A stretch of 16,690 nt of DNA from JBBRLG01 sp038231495 (GTDB taxonomy: Bacteria > Planctomycetota > Planctomycetia > Gemmatales > Gemmataceae), in assembly GCA_038231495.1 (NCBI GenBank), contig JBBRLG010000083.1:1-16690 (forward strand), read 5' to 3'. Each line of letters begins with the position of its first letter. Within the stretch, counting starts at the first letter, position 1. Positions 8,570-16,587 of the stretch are shown here, in pieces. The translations under genes and the position numbers were made by a program. The notes under the pieces were generated by a model, which ran no database searches, was not told the DNA's origin, and saw only the letters and a list, made by a program, of their open reading frames with translations.

Positions 8570-8740
8570 AAGCCTGAAAGCACTGGACCGCATCAATGGA
8601 TTCCTCTCCCGATTGGAAAAGGCGCCATGAATATCCGTGAGATCGAACAACTGCTCGGCAGCGATGCCGACAGCCTCCTCAAGCACCAGCCGAAGATCAG
8701 CAAGGACCGTTTGCACGTCCCCGGCCCGGACTTCCTCGAC
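8570..8740 (+). repeat. Direct repeat copy B (fbaB leader and 5' coding region)
   Basis: This is the partner of the copy at 1-171, about 94% identical. It includes the whole fbaB leader after the putative -10 and the first 38 codons. It is the functional copy because the gene continues intact from it. Confidence 0.93.
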
Positions 8741-9682
8741 CGCGTGTGGGTCCACTCCGATCGCACGCCTACCGTGCTCCGCAACCTGCAAACCTTGTTC
8801 AACACCGGCAGGCTCGGCGGCACCGGCTACGTCTCCATCTTGCCCGTGGACCAGGGCATCGAACATTCCGCCGGCGCCAGCTTCGCACCCAACCCCGACT
8901 ACTTCGACCCGGAGAGCATCGTCAAGCTCGCCATCGAGGGCGGTTGCAACGCCGTCGCCTCCACCCTCGGCGTCCTCGGCATGTGTAGTCGCAAGTACGC
9001 CCACAAGATTCCGTTCGTCCTCAAGATCAACCACAACGAGTTTTTGTCCTACCCCAACACCTACGACCAAATCTTTTTCGCCAGCCCGCAGCAGGCCTTC
9101 GACATGGGCGCCATCGGCATCGGCGCGACCGTCTATTTCGGCTCGGAGGAGTCGAAACGACAAATCCAGGAGATCACCGACGCCTTCCAGCACGCCCACG
9201 AACTGGGCCTCATTACGATCCTCTGGTGCTACCTCCGCAACCCGGCGTTCAAGACCAAGGACAAGGATTTCCACGTCGCCGCCGACCTGACGGGCCAGGC
9301 GAACCACCTGGGTTGCACGATCGGCGCCGACATCATCAAGCAGAAACTGCCGTTGAACAACGGCGGCTTCGAGGTGCTCAAGTTCGGCAAAACGTCGCCC
9401 GACGTTTACACGAAGCTGAGCAGCGACCATCCCATCGACCTGACGCGCTACCAGGTGGCGAACTGCTACATGGGTCGGTGCGGCCTGATCAATTCCGGCG
9501 GCGAGTCGAAGGGCGCCGGCGACCTGGCGGACGCCGTCAAGACGGCGGTCATCAACAAGCGTGCCGGCGGCATGGGCCTGATCTCCGGCCGCAAGGCGTT
9601 CCAGAAGCCGGTCAAGGACGGCGTTGCGCTGCTCAACGCCATTCAGGATGTGTACCTGGCCAAGGAAGTGACCGTGGCGTGA
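8627..9682 (+). CDS. fbaB: Class I fructose-bisphosphate aldolase (FbaB/DhnA type)
   Basis: A 351-aa cytoplasmic enzyme that reversibly splits fructose 1,6-bisphosphate into dihydroxyacetone phosphate and glyceraldehyde 3-phosphate in glycolysis and gluconeogenesis. It matches E. coli FbaB (350 aa) along its length: GRLGGTGYVSILPVDQG, the KINHNEFLSYPNTYDQ segment, FGSEESKRQIQEI, DLTGQANHLG, and the C-terminal NKRAGGMGLISGRKAFQKPV. The Schiff-base lysine is Lys238 in GADIIKQK. ATG 8627 is chosen because family similarity starts there and GGAAAAGG lies just upstream. The frame is open further left but only over non-coding sequence. Its leader and 5' end are duplicated at position 1. A co-directional peptidase gene follows after a large palindrome. 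Confidence 0.97.
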   Translation: MNIREIEQLLGSDADSLLKHQPKISKDRLHVPGPDFLDRVWVHSDRTPTVLRNLQTLFNTGRLGGTGYVSILPVDQGIEHSAGASFAPNPDYFDPESIVKLAIEGGCNAVASTLGVLGMCSRKYAHKIPFVLKINHNEFLSYPNTYDQIFFASPQQAFDMGAIGIGATVYFGSEESKRQIQEITDAFQHAHELGLITILWCYLRNPAFKTKDKDFHVAADLTGQANHLGCTIGADIIKQKLPLNNGGFEVLKFGKTSPDVYTKLSSDHPIDLTRYQVANCYMGRCGLINSGGESKGAGDLADAVKTAVINKRAGGMGLISGRKAFQKPVKDGVALLNAIQDVYLAKEVTVA

Positions 9683-9701
9683 GCGGAAGGCCATCCGGTT
9701 T

Positions 9702-9780
9702 TCAGGCGAGCCGGGAGCGTAAGCGACCGGAGTGAGTTTCAGCGATACACTCCGGTCGCTTACGCTCCCGGCTCGCCTGA
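9702..9780. repeat. Perfect 33-bp inverted repeat between fbaB and the peptidase
   Basis: Arms 9702-9734 and 9748-9780 are exact reverse complements around a 13-base loop. No T-run follows, so it is not a textbook terminator, although the hairpin could stop polymerase or stabilise the fbaB 3' end. The arm core (GCGAGCCGGGAGCGTAAGCG) looks like the dispersed palindromic elements I recall from Gemmata-type genomes. That recall cannot be tested here. Confidence 0.9.
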
Positions 9781-9846
9781 GATCACGCGAAGGATCCCAA
9801 CCACACTAAATAATACCAACCCCCCGTCCTACCTCGGAGTGCTGCC

Positions 9847-11994
<2,148 letters not shown>

Positions 11995-12051
11995 CGGTGG
12001 AGCCTGCTATTTGAAGACGGCGCGAAAACCGGAAGGTATCGGCGAAGACGG

Positions 12052-12267
12052 TCATCGCTTCGGCGACCCCAGGCGATAATGGTCGTGTTGCTCGGCCAGG
12101 TCAACAGGCAGACAGGGCACCGCCCCCTTGAACCGAGCAAACCGTTCGCCGAATGATTGTGGCTTTGCGTCCGGAGTCAGGGTGATGCGCACGCGCGTCC
12201 CCTCGGCCAACGCCGTTGCGTCGTCCGGCACGATGACGCCATTATGAACCACGCCTTCGAGTTCCAT
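12052..12267 (-). CDS. AF2212-type (DUF104-like) orphan antitoxin
   Basis: A 71-aa protein. The N-terminal half (MELEGVVHNGVIVPDDATAL, then EGTRVRITL) matches the small beta-barrel antitoxins of the AF2212/DUF104 group. The C-terminal DLAEQHDHYRLGSPKR tail is typical of such antitoxins and would normally block a toxin. A strong ribosome site (GAGGTGA) lies just before the ATG. These antitoxins usually precede a PIN-domain VapC-like RNase, but none follows: 57 bases downstream is the convergent peptidase gene. It therefore appears to be an orphan. The family assignment is from pattern and is moderately sure. Confidence 0.75.
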   Translation of the reverse strand: MELEGVVHNGVIVPDDATALAEGTRVRITLTPDAKPQSFGERFARFKGAVPCLPVDLAEQHDHYRLGSPKR

Positions 12268-12314
12268 GACTCACCTCTCCCTCTTTCGGGATCACTGACT
12301 CCGCTTCGAGTACA

Positions 12315-12352
12315 GGGAGAAGAAAAGGGACGGGGAGAAGAAAAGGGGACGG
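12315..12352. repeat. Tandem pair of ~18-bp purine-rich units
   Basis: GGGAGAAGAAAAGGGACG at 12315-12332 is followed at once by GGGAGAAGAAAAGGGGACGG at 12333-12352, an almost exact tandem duplication. It lies in the 189-base gap between the AF2212-type antitoxin and the broken hicA. The rest of that gap shows no gene I can support. The GGGGACGGGCAC ending resembles remnants near REP-associated transposases, but no transposase is present. Confidence 0.6.
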
Positions 12353-12456
12353 GCACGTTGATGTGGTAGTGTTTGGCCACCGACGACGGTCAACAATAAC
12401 CATGCCCATCCCTTGATCTAGCCCCTGGCGACTGACGCCATGTCCCCCACGGGGGT

Positions 12457-12655
12457 TCACTGCGACCGGCCGATCTCTGGCACAGAAAGACCCCGGCAAA
12501 TCTTCCGCGCCAGCCCGTCCGGGATTTCGGTGTGCCGCGGCACCGCCTCCGTTTGGCCGGTTCGCGGGTTGGTCCACAGCGAATGCCCGCGACCCTCCCT
12601 CTTCAAGACACACCCATGATCGGCGCAAGTGTTTCAGTAACCCGGTCCGTTTCAT
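12457..12655 (-). pseudogene. hicA: Frameshifted HicA toxin (mRNA interferase)
   Basis: The first 12 codons (MKRTGLLKHLRR) match the start of HicA. One extra base at about 12619-12620 then shifts the frame. In the next frame the family sequence continues perfectly: HGCVLKREGRGHSLWTNP, then AVPRHTEIPDGLARKICRGL, ending at a TGA at 12457-12459. The span is 199 bases, one more than 66 codons, which confirms a single-base insertion. The repaired protein would be 65 aa, normal for HicA, with the catalytic histidine in the GRGHS motif. HicA cuts mRNA by a dsRBD-like fold. The start overlaps the hicB stop (ATGA), so the operon order is hicB-hicA. Either this toxin is dead, or the base is a sequencing error. 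Confidence 0.85.
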
Positions 12656-12867
12656 TCGACCGTCACCGTGCCCCGGATGGCGTTCTCGGGAACTCCGCGC
12701 AAGCCGTCCTCACGGCGGTCCTCCAGGATAAGGGCGATGGCGTCGGCCAAGCTGGCCCGGCACTCCTCGACGGTGTGACCCTGGCCATTGGCCCCGGGGA
12801 TTTCCGGGCAGTAGGCGACGTACCACTCGCCATCGGGCTCGATGATCGCCGTGAATTCGTTGCGCAT
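12652..12867 (-). CDS. hicB: HicB family antitoxin
   Basis: A 71-aa short-form HicB with the partial RNase-H-like fold: MRNEFTAIIEPDGEWYVAYC, then PEIPGANGQGHTVEECRASL and DAIALILEDRRE. The family neutralises HicA by binding its active site. It is intact while its toxin is frameshifted. No C-terminal HTH or ribbon-helix-helix is visible, so DNA binding is uncertain even though an inverted repeat sits in its leader. The start at 12867 has GAGGT about six bases upstream; an earlier ATG at 12933 would add a non-family extension. The stop overlaps the hicA start by four bases. Confidence 0.88.
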   Translation of the reverse strand: MRNEFTAIIEPDGEWYVAYCPEIPGANGQGHTVEECRASLADAIALILEDRREDGLRGVPENAIRGTVTVE

Positions 12868-12921
12868 AGAGACCTCAAGACGCCGGCTGAACTTGTGATT
12901 ATGCTCGCCGGCACCGTAGTG

Positions 12922-12935
12922 CAGTGCGGGCACTG
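12922..12935. promoter_or_regulatory. Candidate operator in the hicB leader
   Basis: CAGTGC-GG-GCACTG is a perfect inverted repeat with a two-base centre. It lies just downstream of the predicted hicB start of transcription, where a repressor would block the promoter. HicBA systems are usually autoregulated. This short HicB shows no DNA-binding domain, so the binder is unknown. Confidence 0.4.
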
Positions 12936-12947
12936 TATCTCAGGCTC

Positions 12948-12976
12948 ATTGGAACCGTGCCCGCGCAACCTGTCAA
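12948..12976 (-). promoter_or_regulatory. Sigma-70 promoter of hicB
   Basis: Read on the minus strand, TTGACA (12976-12971) is a perfect -35. TCCAAT (12953-12948) is a four-of-six -10, with a 17-base spacer. Transcription would start near 12941, about 75 bases before the hicB ATG. Confidence 0.6.
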
Positions 12977-13107
12977 GTACCTTCGCCGTTTTTCTTCGTG
13001 GCATAGCACTCGAAATACTCAGACCATGAGCGCGGCAGCATACCCTACGGCCTAGCTCTTGGTAAAATACGCGCACACCAATTTTTCCCCTGCCGAAAGG
13101 AGATGCG

Positions 13108-13329
13108 GTGAACGCCGAAACCATCCGGATCGTGGATCGCGGCCGTGGCCCCCAGCTTTCAACTTGTCGCATCACCGTGCTCGACCTGGTGCCCTACTTT
13201 CAAAAAGGCCGCGCGCACATAGAGATCATGCGCTGGCTTCCGACGCTTTCACCCGAGGAAATCGCCGTCGTCGAGCGGTTCTACCTGGACCACAAGCCGA
13301 ATGGGCCGATGCTACCCGAGGAATTGTAG
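13108..13329 (+). CDS. DUF433 family antitoxin
   Basis: A 73-aa protein with the DUF433 pattern: TIRIVDRGRGPQLSTCRITV, then DLVPYFQKGRAHIEIMRWLPTLS and EEIAVVERFYLDHK. Family members are small helical proteins that usually serve as antitoxins to a PIN-like DUF5615 toxin encoded directly downstream. No such toxin follows; the next ORF, 158 bases on, is a zinc ribbon. The start is a GTG at 13108 with a near-perfect AAGGAG five bases before it. TAAAAT at 13063-13068 may be its -10 but the -35 is weak. It is divergent from hicB. Confidence 0.8.
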   Translation: MNAETIRIVDRGRGPQLSTCRITVLDLVPYFQKGRAHIEIMRWLPTLSPEEIAVVERFYLDHKPNGPMLPEEL

Positions 13330-13487
13330 TAATTGTCAGCGGCCAGCGATTCGTTGCCAAGGATGCGGCTACTTGACACGAGTTATCTTCGGTGTTCTAC
13401 TGGGGCGTAATACCCTGACCGGCGCGAGCCATACCTACACCGGCGCCGGTATTGTTAATCATCAGTTAGGTCGCAGAGGGCTTTCGG

Positions 13488-13754
13488 GTGGGTGGGGCCG
13501 AACGTTCGGAAACCAAGTGCTGCGACGAGTGCGGCAGCGACTACTTTGCCCATACGTCGCAGATGTTGTGGCTGTGCCCCGAGTGCGCCCACTGGCTCTA
13601 CGGGTATCCGCCGTGTGCCCACGAGTTCGTACAGGGGCGCTGCTCCAAGTGCGGCTGGGACGGCGCGGTGTCCGCATACCTCCGCAAGTTGCAGGCCCAG
13701 TCCGGCGAGCGAGAGGCCGAACGAGGCGCTGCACCTGACCGGCCACACGAATGA
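13488..13754 (+). CDS. Small zinc-ribbon protein, hypothetical
   Basis: An 88-aa protein with paired cysteines: C12-x2-C15 with C30-x2-C33, and C43-x-H45 with C52-x2-C55. These suggest two zinc sites within about 45 residues. The text around them (CDECGSDYF, LCPECAHWLYGYPPC, RCSKCGWDG) is dense in Trp and Tyr. I know no function; it could bind nucleic acid or protein. The likely start is a GTG at 13488 with GAGGG seven bases upstream. The last ~13 residues (AERGAAPDRPHE) and the stop come from a 55-bp repeat also found at 14428, so the natural C-terminus may have been replaced. Confidence 0.65.
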   Translation: MGGAERSETKCCDECGSDYFAHTSQMLWLCPECAHWLYGYPPCAHEFVQGRCSKCGWDGAVSAYLRKLQAQSGEREAERGAAPDRPHE

Positions 13755-13770
13755 CGGTCTGTGGGGCTTC
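13716..13770 (+). repeat. 55-bp dispersed repeat, copy 1
   Basis: This matches 14428-14482 over 55 bases (31 of the first 39 identical by my count), including GCCGAAC, GACCGGCCAC, CGAATGA and a shared TGGGG...GCTTC end. It provides the stop of the zinc-ribbon gene. In another frame it encodes N-x-x-L-x-x-T-G-H-x-N, a peptide I associate with repeats at the ends of hypothetical proteins in planctomycetes. Confidence 0.75.
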
Positions 13771-13827
13771 CGCCCCTTCTCCCGCGAGAGCCGGTTGCCG
13801 AGTTGGACCGTTCGGCTGGACTTGCCC

Positions 13828-14199
13828 ATGCTCAAAGCGTTTGTGCTTTGTGAGAATGTTACCGATCATCCCGCGAACAGGGATCAAAAAGACTTGCAGG
13901 GGGCAGGCCTGTCCCGGTTGGAGTGCGTGGACCCCCTTCCGGTGAAATTGTCCTTCTGGGTATTCGTCCAGTTGTCGGACCAGAAAGAAACGGGGGAGGT
14001 GCGCCTGGCACTCATGCGCGCCGATTCGGGCCGACGCTACTTCTTCCGTCCCGTCACCGTCCGACACAATGATACGGTGCAGGCGACCATTCTTTGCATC
14101 CGCTTGCACGATTGCGTATTTCCCGAGCGGGGCGTCTACTTCTTTGAACTATGGTACGATAACGAATGGGTTGTCGATCAGCGTCTCGAATTGATCTAG
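13828..14199 (+). CDS. DUF6941-like hypothetical protein
   Basis: A 123-aa soluble beta-rich protein beginning MLKAFVLCENVTDHPANRDQ. It includes LSFWVFVQLSD, GEVRLALMRADSG and the closing PERGVYFFELWYDNEWVVDQRLEL. This follows the pattern of the DUF6941 group: an opening LLCE motif, a middle strand about attributes, and a final FELWVDG-ER-like hairpin. The role of that family is unknown. The start at 13828 is chosen because similarity starts there; no ribosome site is clear, and the frame is open upstream across the zinc-ribbon gene. A small ORF follows 12 bases later and may be co-transcribed. Confidence 0.7.
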   Translation: MLKAFVLCENVTDHPANRDQKDLQGAGLSRLECVDPLPVKLSFWVFVQLSDQKETGEVRLALMRADSGRRYFFRPVTVRHNDTVQATILCIRLHDCVFPERGVYFFELWYDNEWVVDQRLELI

Positions 14200-14211
14200 T
14201 GGGAGAGTGCG

Positions 14212-14466
14212 ATGGTAATGAAAGATAATCAACCGTCTGGGGCAGCGGGGGGCCAGGTTTTTGAACTGACCATGAATAACCCCGAGGACCAAGACGAACT
14301 GAATCGCCGGTTACGCAAGCCGGGTGAGCCCGACTACTGCCCGCCCGCGAAGAGCGGGCGCATAGCGCAAAGCGAATCGGGCAACGGAGTCTGCGGGGAA
14401 GAAAAAGGGAACATCGTAGACCTTCGAGCCGAACCATCAGCTCCAGCAGACCGGCCACCCGAATGA
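14212..14466 (+). CDS. 84-aa hypothetical protein with repeat-derived tail
   Basis: I do not recognise this protein. GGGAGAG sits about six bases before the ATG, and it follows the DUF6941-like gene by 12 bases, so translation is plausible. The first ~42 residues (through ELNRRLRKPGEPDY) look like normal coding. The rest does not, and the final ~12 residues (AEPSAPADRPPE) plus stop lie in copy 2 of the 55-bp repeat. The original gene may have been longer and cut by the repeat insertion. Confidence 0.45.
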   Translation: MVMKDNQPSGAAGGQVFELTMNNPEDQDELNRRLRKPGEPDYCPPAKSGRIAQSESGNGVCGEEKGNIVDLRAEPSAPADRPPE

Positions 14467-14482
14467 AGTCTTGGGGTGCTTC
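14428..14482 (+). repeat. 55-bp dispersed repeat, copy 2
   Basis: This is the partner of 13716-13770 at an offset of 712 bases. It provides the stop codon of the 84-aa ORF at the same place as copy 1 does for the zinc-ribbon gene. In one frame it reads NHQLQQTGHPNE. Confidence 0.75.
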
Positions 14483-14617
14483 GACGCCGTGCCCCGCGTG
14501 ATCCGGCTGCTGAGCGGGGTCGTTCGGCGGCACGCCGACCGCGTCCCTGCTGGCCGGAACCAGGCGGAACTTGCCAACGCCGTCGCCGTGCGCGAATGCC
14601 GAACGGAGGGTCAAGCC

Positions 14618-15047
14618 ATGCCGCTGCACGATTGGACGGACGAACGCGGCTGGGACAGCGTCTATCCGGTGTGGTTGACGTACCTGCTGGAGTATGTGCA
14701 AGAGCGACTCCCGGAAGGGTACAAAGCGTTCCTCGGCAGCGTACCCTCTCTGACGGTAGACTCGGGCCACGGCAAGCCGGATGTCAGTGTCCGGCAATGG
14801 GGGCCGGGACCGGCTGCCGAGACCGGGACCAGCGGCACCGGCGTCCTCGAGCCGGACCTGGAAGCGACCGTGGCCTTCCGCCTCGACCCGCAACGCGCCG
14901 TCCACATCGACTTCCACGGGCAGTTGATCGCCGCCCTCGAACTCGTCTCGCCGCGCAACAAGGATCGCGCCGACGCAAAGGAGACCTACTCCAACCGCTA
15001 CCTGGGCTACCTCCGCCTGGGCGTGCATCTGCTGTTTGCCACACCCA
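14618..15047 (+). pseudogene. 3'-truncated DUF4058-like gene
   Basis: From ATG 14618 (GGAGGG seven bases upstream) the protein starts MPLHDWTDERGWDSVYPVWL. It continues with PDVSVRQWGPG, LEATVAFRLDPQRAVHIDFHG and the hallmark IAALELVSPRNKDRADAK. This fits DUF4058-type proteins common in planctomycetes, some of which resemble nuclease folds; function is unknown. Family-like sequence stops near residue 143 (GVHLLFATP). The frame then runs out through the promoter and tandem repeats of the next gene to a stop at 15538, clearly non-native. I infer loss of the second half by deletion or insertion at about 15045. Confidence 0.65.
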
Positions 15048-15073
15048 TTAATCAAGGGTTTTTGAAAATCCGT

Positions 15074-15101
15074 TTGACTACTTACCGCCTTCTGATAATA
15101 T
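15074..15101 (+). promoter_or_regulatory. Sigma-70 promoter of the MauE-like gene
   Basis: TTGACT (15074-15079) and TAATAT (15096-15101) are 16 bases apart. GATAAT at 15094 is an alternative -10 with shorter spacing. Transcription would start near 15108, about 34 bases before ATG 15142, which has its own AGGAG (15131-15135) at six bases. Confidence 0.6.
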
Positions 15102-15141
15102 CCACCGTGTTGTCATCCTTAGCGGCAGCCAGGAGCCTGCA

Positions 15142-16079
15142 ATGGCGATACAATCACCCAGTCCCCAGTCCCCAGTCCCCAGTCCCCAGTCCCCAGTCCC
15201 CAGTCCCCAGTCCCCAGTCCCCAGTCCGCGGTTCGGGCTGCCCTTGCCCTGCTTTTGCTGACGGCGGCCGGGTTGAAGATTTACGGGTTGAACGTCGCAC
15301 CCTACGCCCAATTCGGTTGGCTCAGCAGCACGTCCGTTCAATTCGTCGTACTCGAATGGGAAATCGTCCTCGGTGTCTGGCTTCTTACGGGACGCAAAAC
15401 GGCTGGGGCGTGGTTCGCTGCCGTCGCCACCTTTCTGGCCTTCGCGGGTGTGAGTTCTTACCTCGGCGTGATTGGCCAGGCTTCCTGCGGCTGTTTTGGC
15501 TCGATCGAGGCCAGCCCGTGGCTTGCGTTCGCGGTTGATGGGATCGCCCTGATTCTGCTTGGCCTCGGTCGCCCGGACTTCCAAATCCTTTTTGCACAGG
15601 CCCGCTGGCAGACCGTGGTGATGCGGGGTCTCGGGTCGGCGGTCGGAGTGGTCGCAATCTTCGCCATTATTCTCAGCGCGGCGGCGCTCGGCTTCGGCTC
15701 TCTTGATGCAGGGCTGGCGCGGCTGCGCGGCGACGTGATTTCGATTCAACCCGCGGTACTCGACGTGGGTCATGGTCAGCCTTCCGAGACCGTCGCAGCC
15801 AGCGTCGAGGTCATCAATCGAACGGCTTCGCCGGTGCGCATCCTGGGCGGCACCTTCGATTGTTCCTGCGGGACAACGGAGAATCTGCCGCTGACCCTGG
15901 CTCCCGGCGAAGGCCGCCGAGTGTCCGTCTACATGCGGTTGCCTGCCGAGCCGGGATTCTTCAACCGTAAGGCACTGCTCCGAACCGACTGCGACGATAA
16001 GCGAACGATTTTGTTCGGCATATCCGGACGGGTCGATCCGCCCGCGCGGGCGGCGACTTCCGATACGACTGAGAAGTAG
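15142..16079 (+). CDS. MauE/DoxX-like membrane protein with C-terminal DUF1573-like domain; repeat-disrupted start
   Basis: The membrane part has about five hydrophobic helices, including SSTSVQFVVLEWEIVLGVWLL and the segment before RPDFQ. A CxC in GQASCGCFG lies between two helices, as in MauE/DoxX-type redox membrane proteins that help form disulfides outside the cytoplasm. After the last helix (GLGSAVGVVAIFAIILSAAA) an exported ~120-residue domain resembles DUF1573, with a second CxC in GTFDCSCGTT. The natural start appears to be ATG 15142, with promoter and AGGAG. After 9 CCCCAGT repeats the ATG frame stops at 15261, while the membrane protein is in another frame. In that frame the only usable start after the repeats is TTG 15255, inside the first helix and without a ribosome site. 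As sequenced the gene is probably off; 10 or 7 repeats would turn it on. Confidence 0.8.
15156..15225 (+). repeat. Heptanucleotide CCCCAGT tandem repeat
   Basis: Nine perfect CCCCAGT units (15163-15225) follow one imperfect ACCCAGT unit. The unit is the same as a heptanucleotide described from cyanobacteria (STRR elements). Seven is not a multiple of three, so each gain or loss of a unit shifts the frame of the gene it sits in. It lies directly behind the start codon of the MauE-like gene. Confidence 0.97.
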
Positions 16080-16122
16080 GCAATTGTCCCGTTCCTGTTC
16101 CCCATGCTTGGAGGAAGTAATC

Positions 16123-16401
16123 ATGGCTCAGTTTTTCTCGGCAGCATCGCGGTTCTTCACCTGCCTGGCGATCGCGTTGCTATTAGTTGGTGCCTTGACC
16201 GTGCCGAATCAGTCCGCCTTCGCGGACGACCCGGTAGGTGGCAATGACGGGTTCGGAAGCTGCCAGCCGAACCCTTCTAGTGATCCCTGTGACCTGAACA
16301 GCAACGGCCAAGGCAACTGCCCAGGCCTGGGCTGCGTCAGTGCGGATGGTAGAACAGGTTGTACGTGTAAGCTCACCGGCGCCATTTGCGGTTGCCCATA
16401 A
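16123..16401 (+). CDS. Small secreted cysteine-rich protein
   Basis: A 92-aa protein with a signal peptide (MAQFFSAASRFFTCLAIALL, cut near AFA-DD). The mature peptide of about 55 residues is rich in Gly, Asn and Pro and has eight cysteines spaced C-x8-C-x9-C-x4-C-x8-C-x-C-x6-C-x-C. Even-numbered, closely packed cysteines suggest disulfides or a metal site. I know no family for it. GGAGGAAG five bases before the ATG is excellent; an in-frame ATG at 16084 would spoil the signal peptide. It lies 43 bases after the MauE-like gene, probably in the same transcript, and could be the substrate whose disulfides that protein helps form. Confidence 0.8.
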   Translation: MAQFFSAASRFFTCLAIALLLVGALTVPNQSAFADDPVGGNDGFGSCQPNPSSDPCDLNSNGQGNCPGLGCVSADGRTGCTCKLTGAICGCP

Positions 16402-16469
16402 GGATAACGCCAGAGGATCTCAAGTGGGGCGAGTATCATTGGCGAATCGCGGATTTTCTAAGGTTTTCG

Positions 16470-16515
16470 TTGGCGTGTCCCTCCCTTCCTTCGGAAAAAC
16501 GCCAATCGATTTTCT
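16470..16515 (+). terminator. Possible terminator after the cysteine-rich gene
   Basis: TTGGCGT (16470-16476) and ACGCCAA (16499-16505) form a 7-bp stem with a 22-base pyrimidine-rich loop, followed by TCGATTTTCTT. The T-run supports termination; the long loop argues against. The rest of 16402-16587 shows nothing else I can support. Confidence 0.35.
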
Positions 16516-16587
16516 TGCACGCCGCAGTCCGCAAAGAGAGGGACAGCTTCTTCTACTGAGTCCCGCGTGGAAAAAGACACCAGCGAG

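Noticed and set aside
8324..9694. Long open frame on the minus strand opposite fbaB
   Set aside because: The plus strand encodes a full, well-conserved aldolase. The antisense frame is a by-product of high GC and codon bias, and its translation shows no family pattern.
12315..12352. Remnant of a REP-associated transposase
   Set aside because: The purine-rich repeats recall such elements, but no transposase motif can be found in any frame nearby.
13373..13401. TTGACA as a promoter for the zinc-ribbon gene
   Set aside because: The -35 is perfect but nothing at 15-19 bases resembles a -10.
13716..13770. Integron attC site (GCCGAACGAGGCGCTGCACC resembles some attC left ends)
   Set aside because: No matching GTTRRRY-type right end with complementary arms follows, and no integrase or regular cassette spacing is visible.
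15156..15225. Possible CRISPR array
   Set aside because: The units are 7 bp in strict tandem with no spacers.
14467..15538. A 300-aa protein running from the DUF4058-like start to 15538
   Set aside because: Its second half reads through a promoter, the heptanucleotide repeats and the out-of-frame MauE-like gene, so it is not a native protein.
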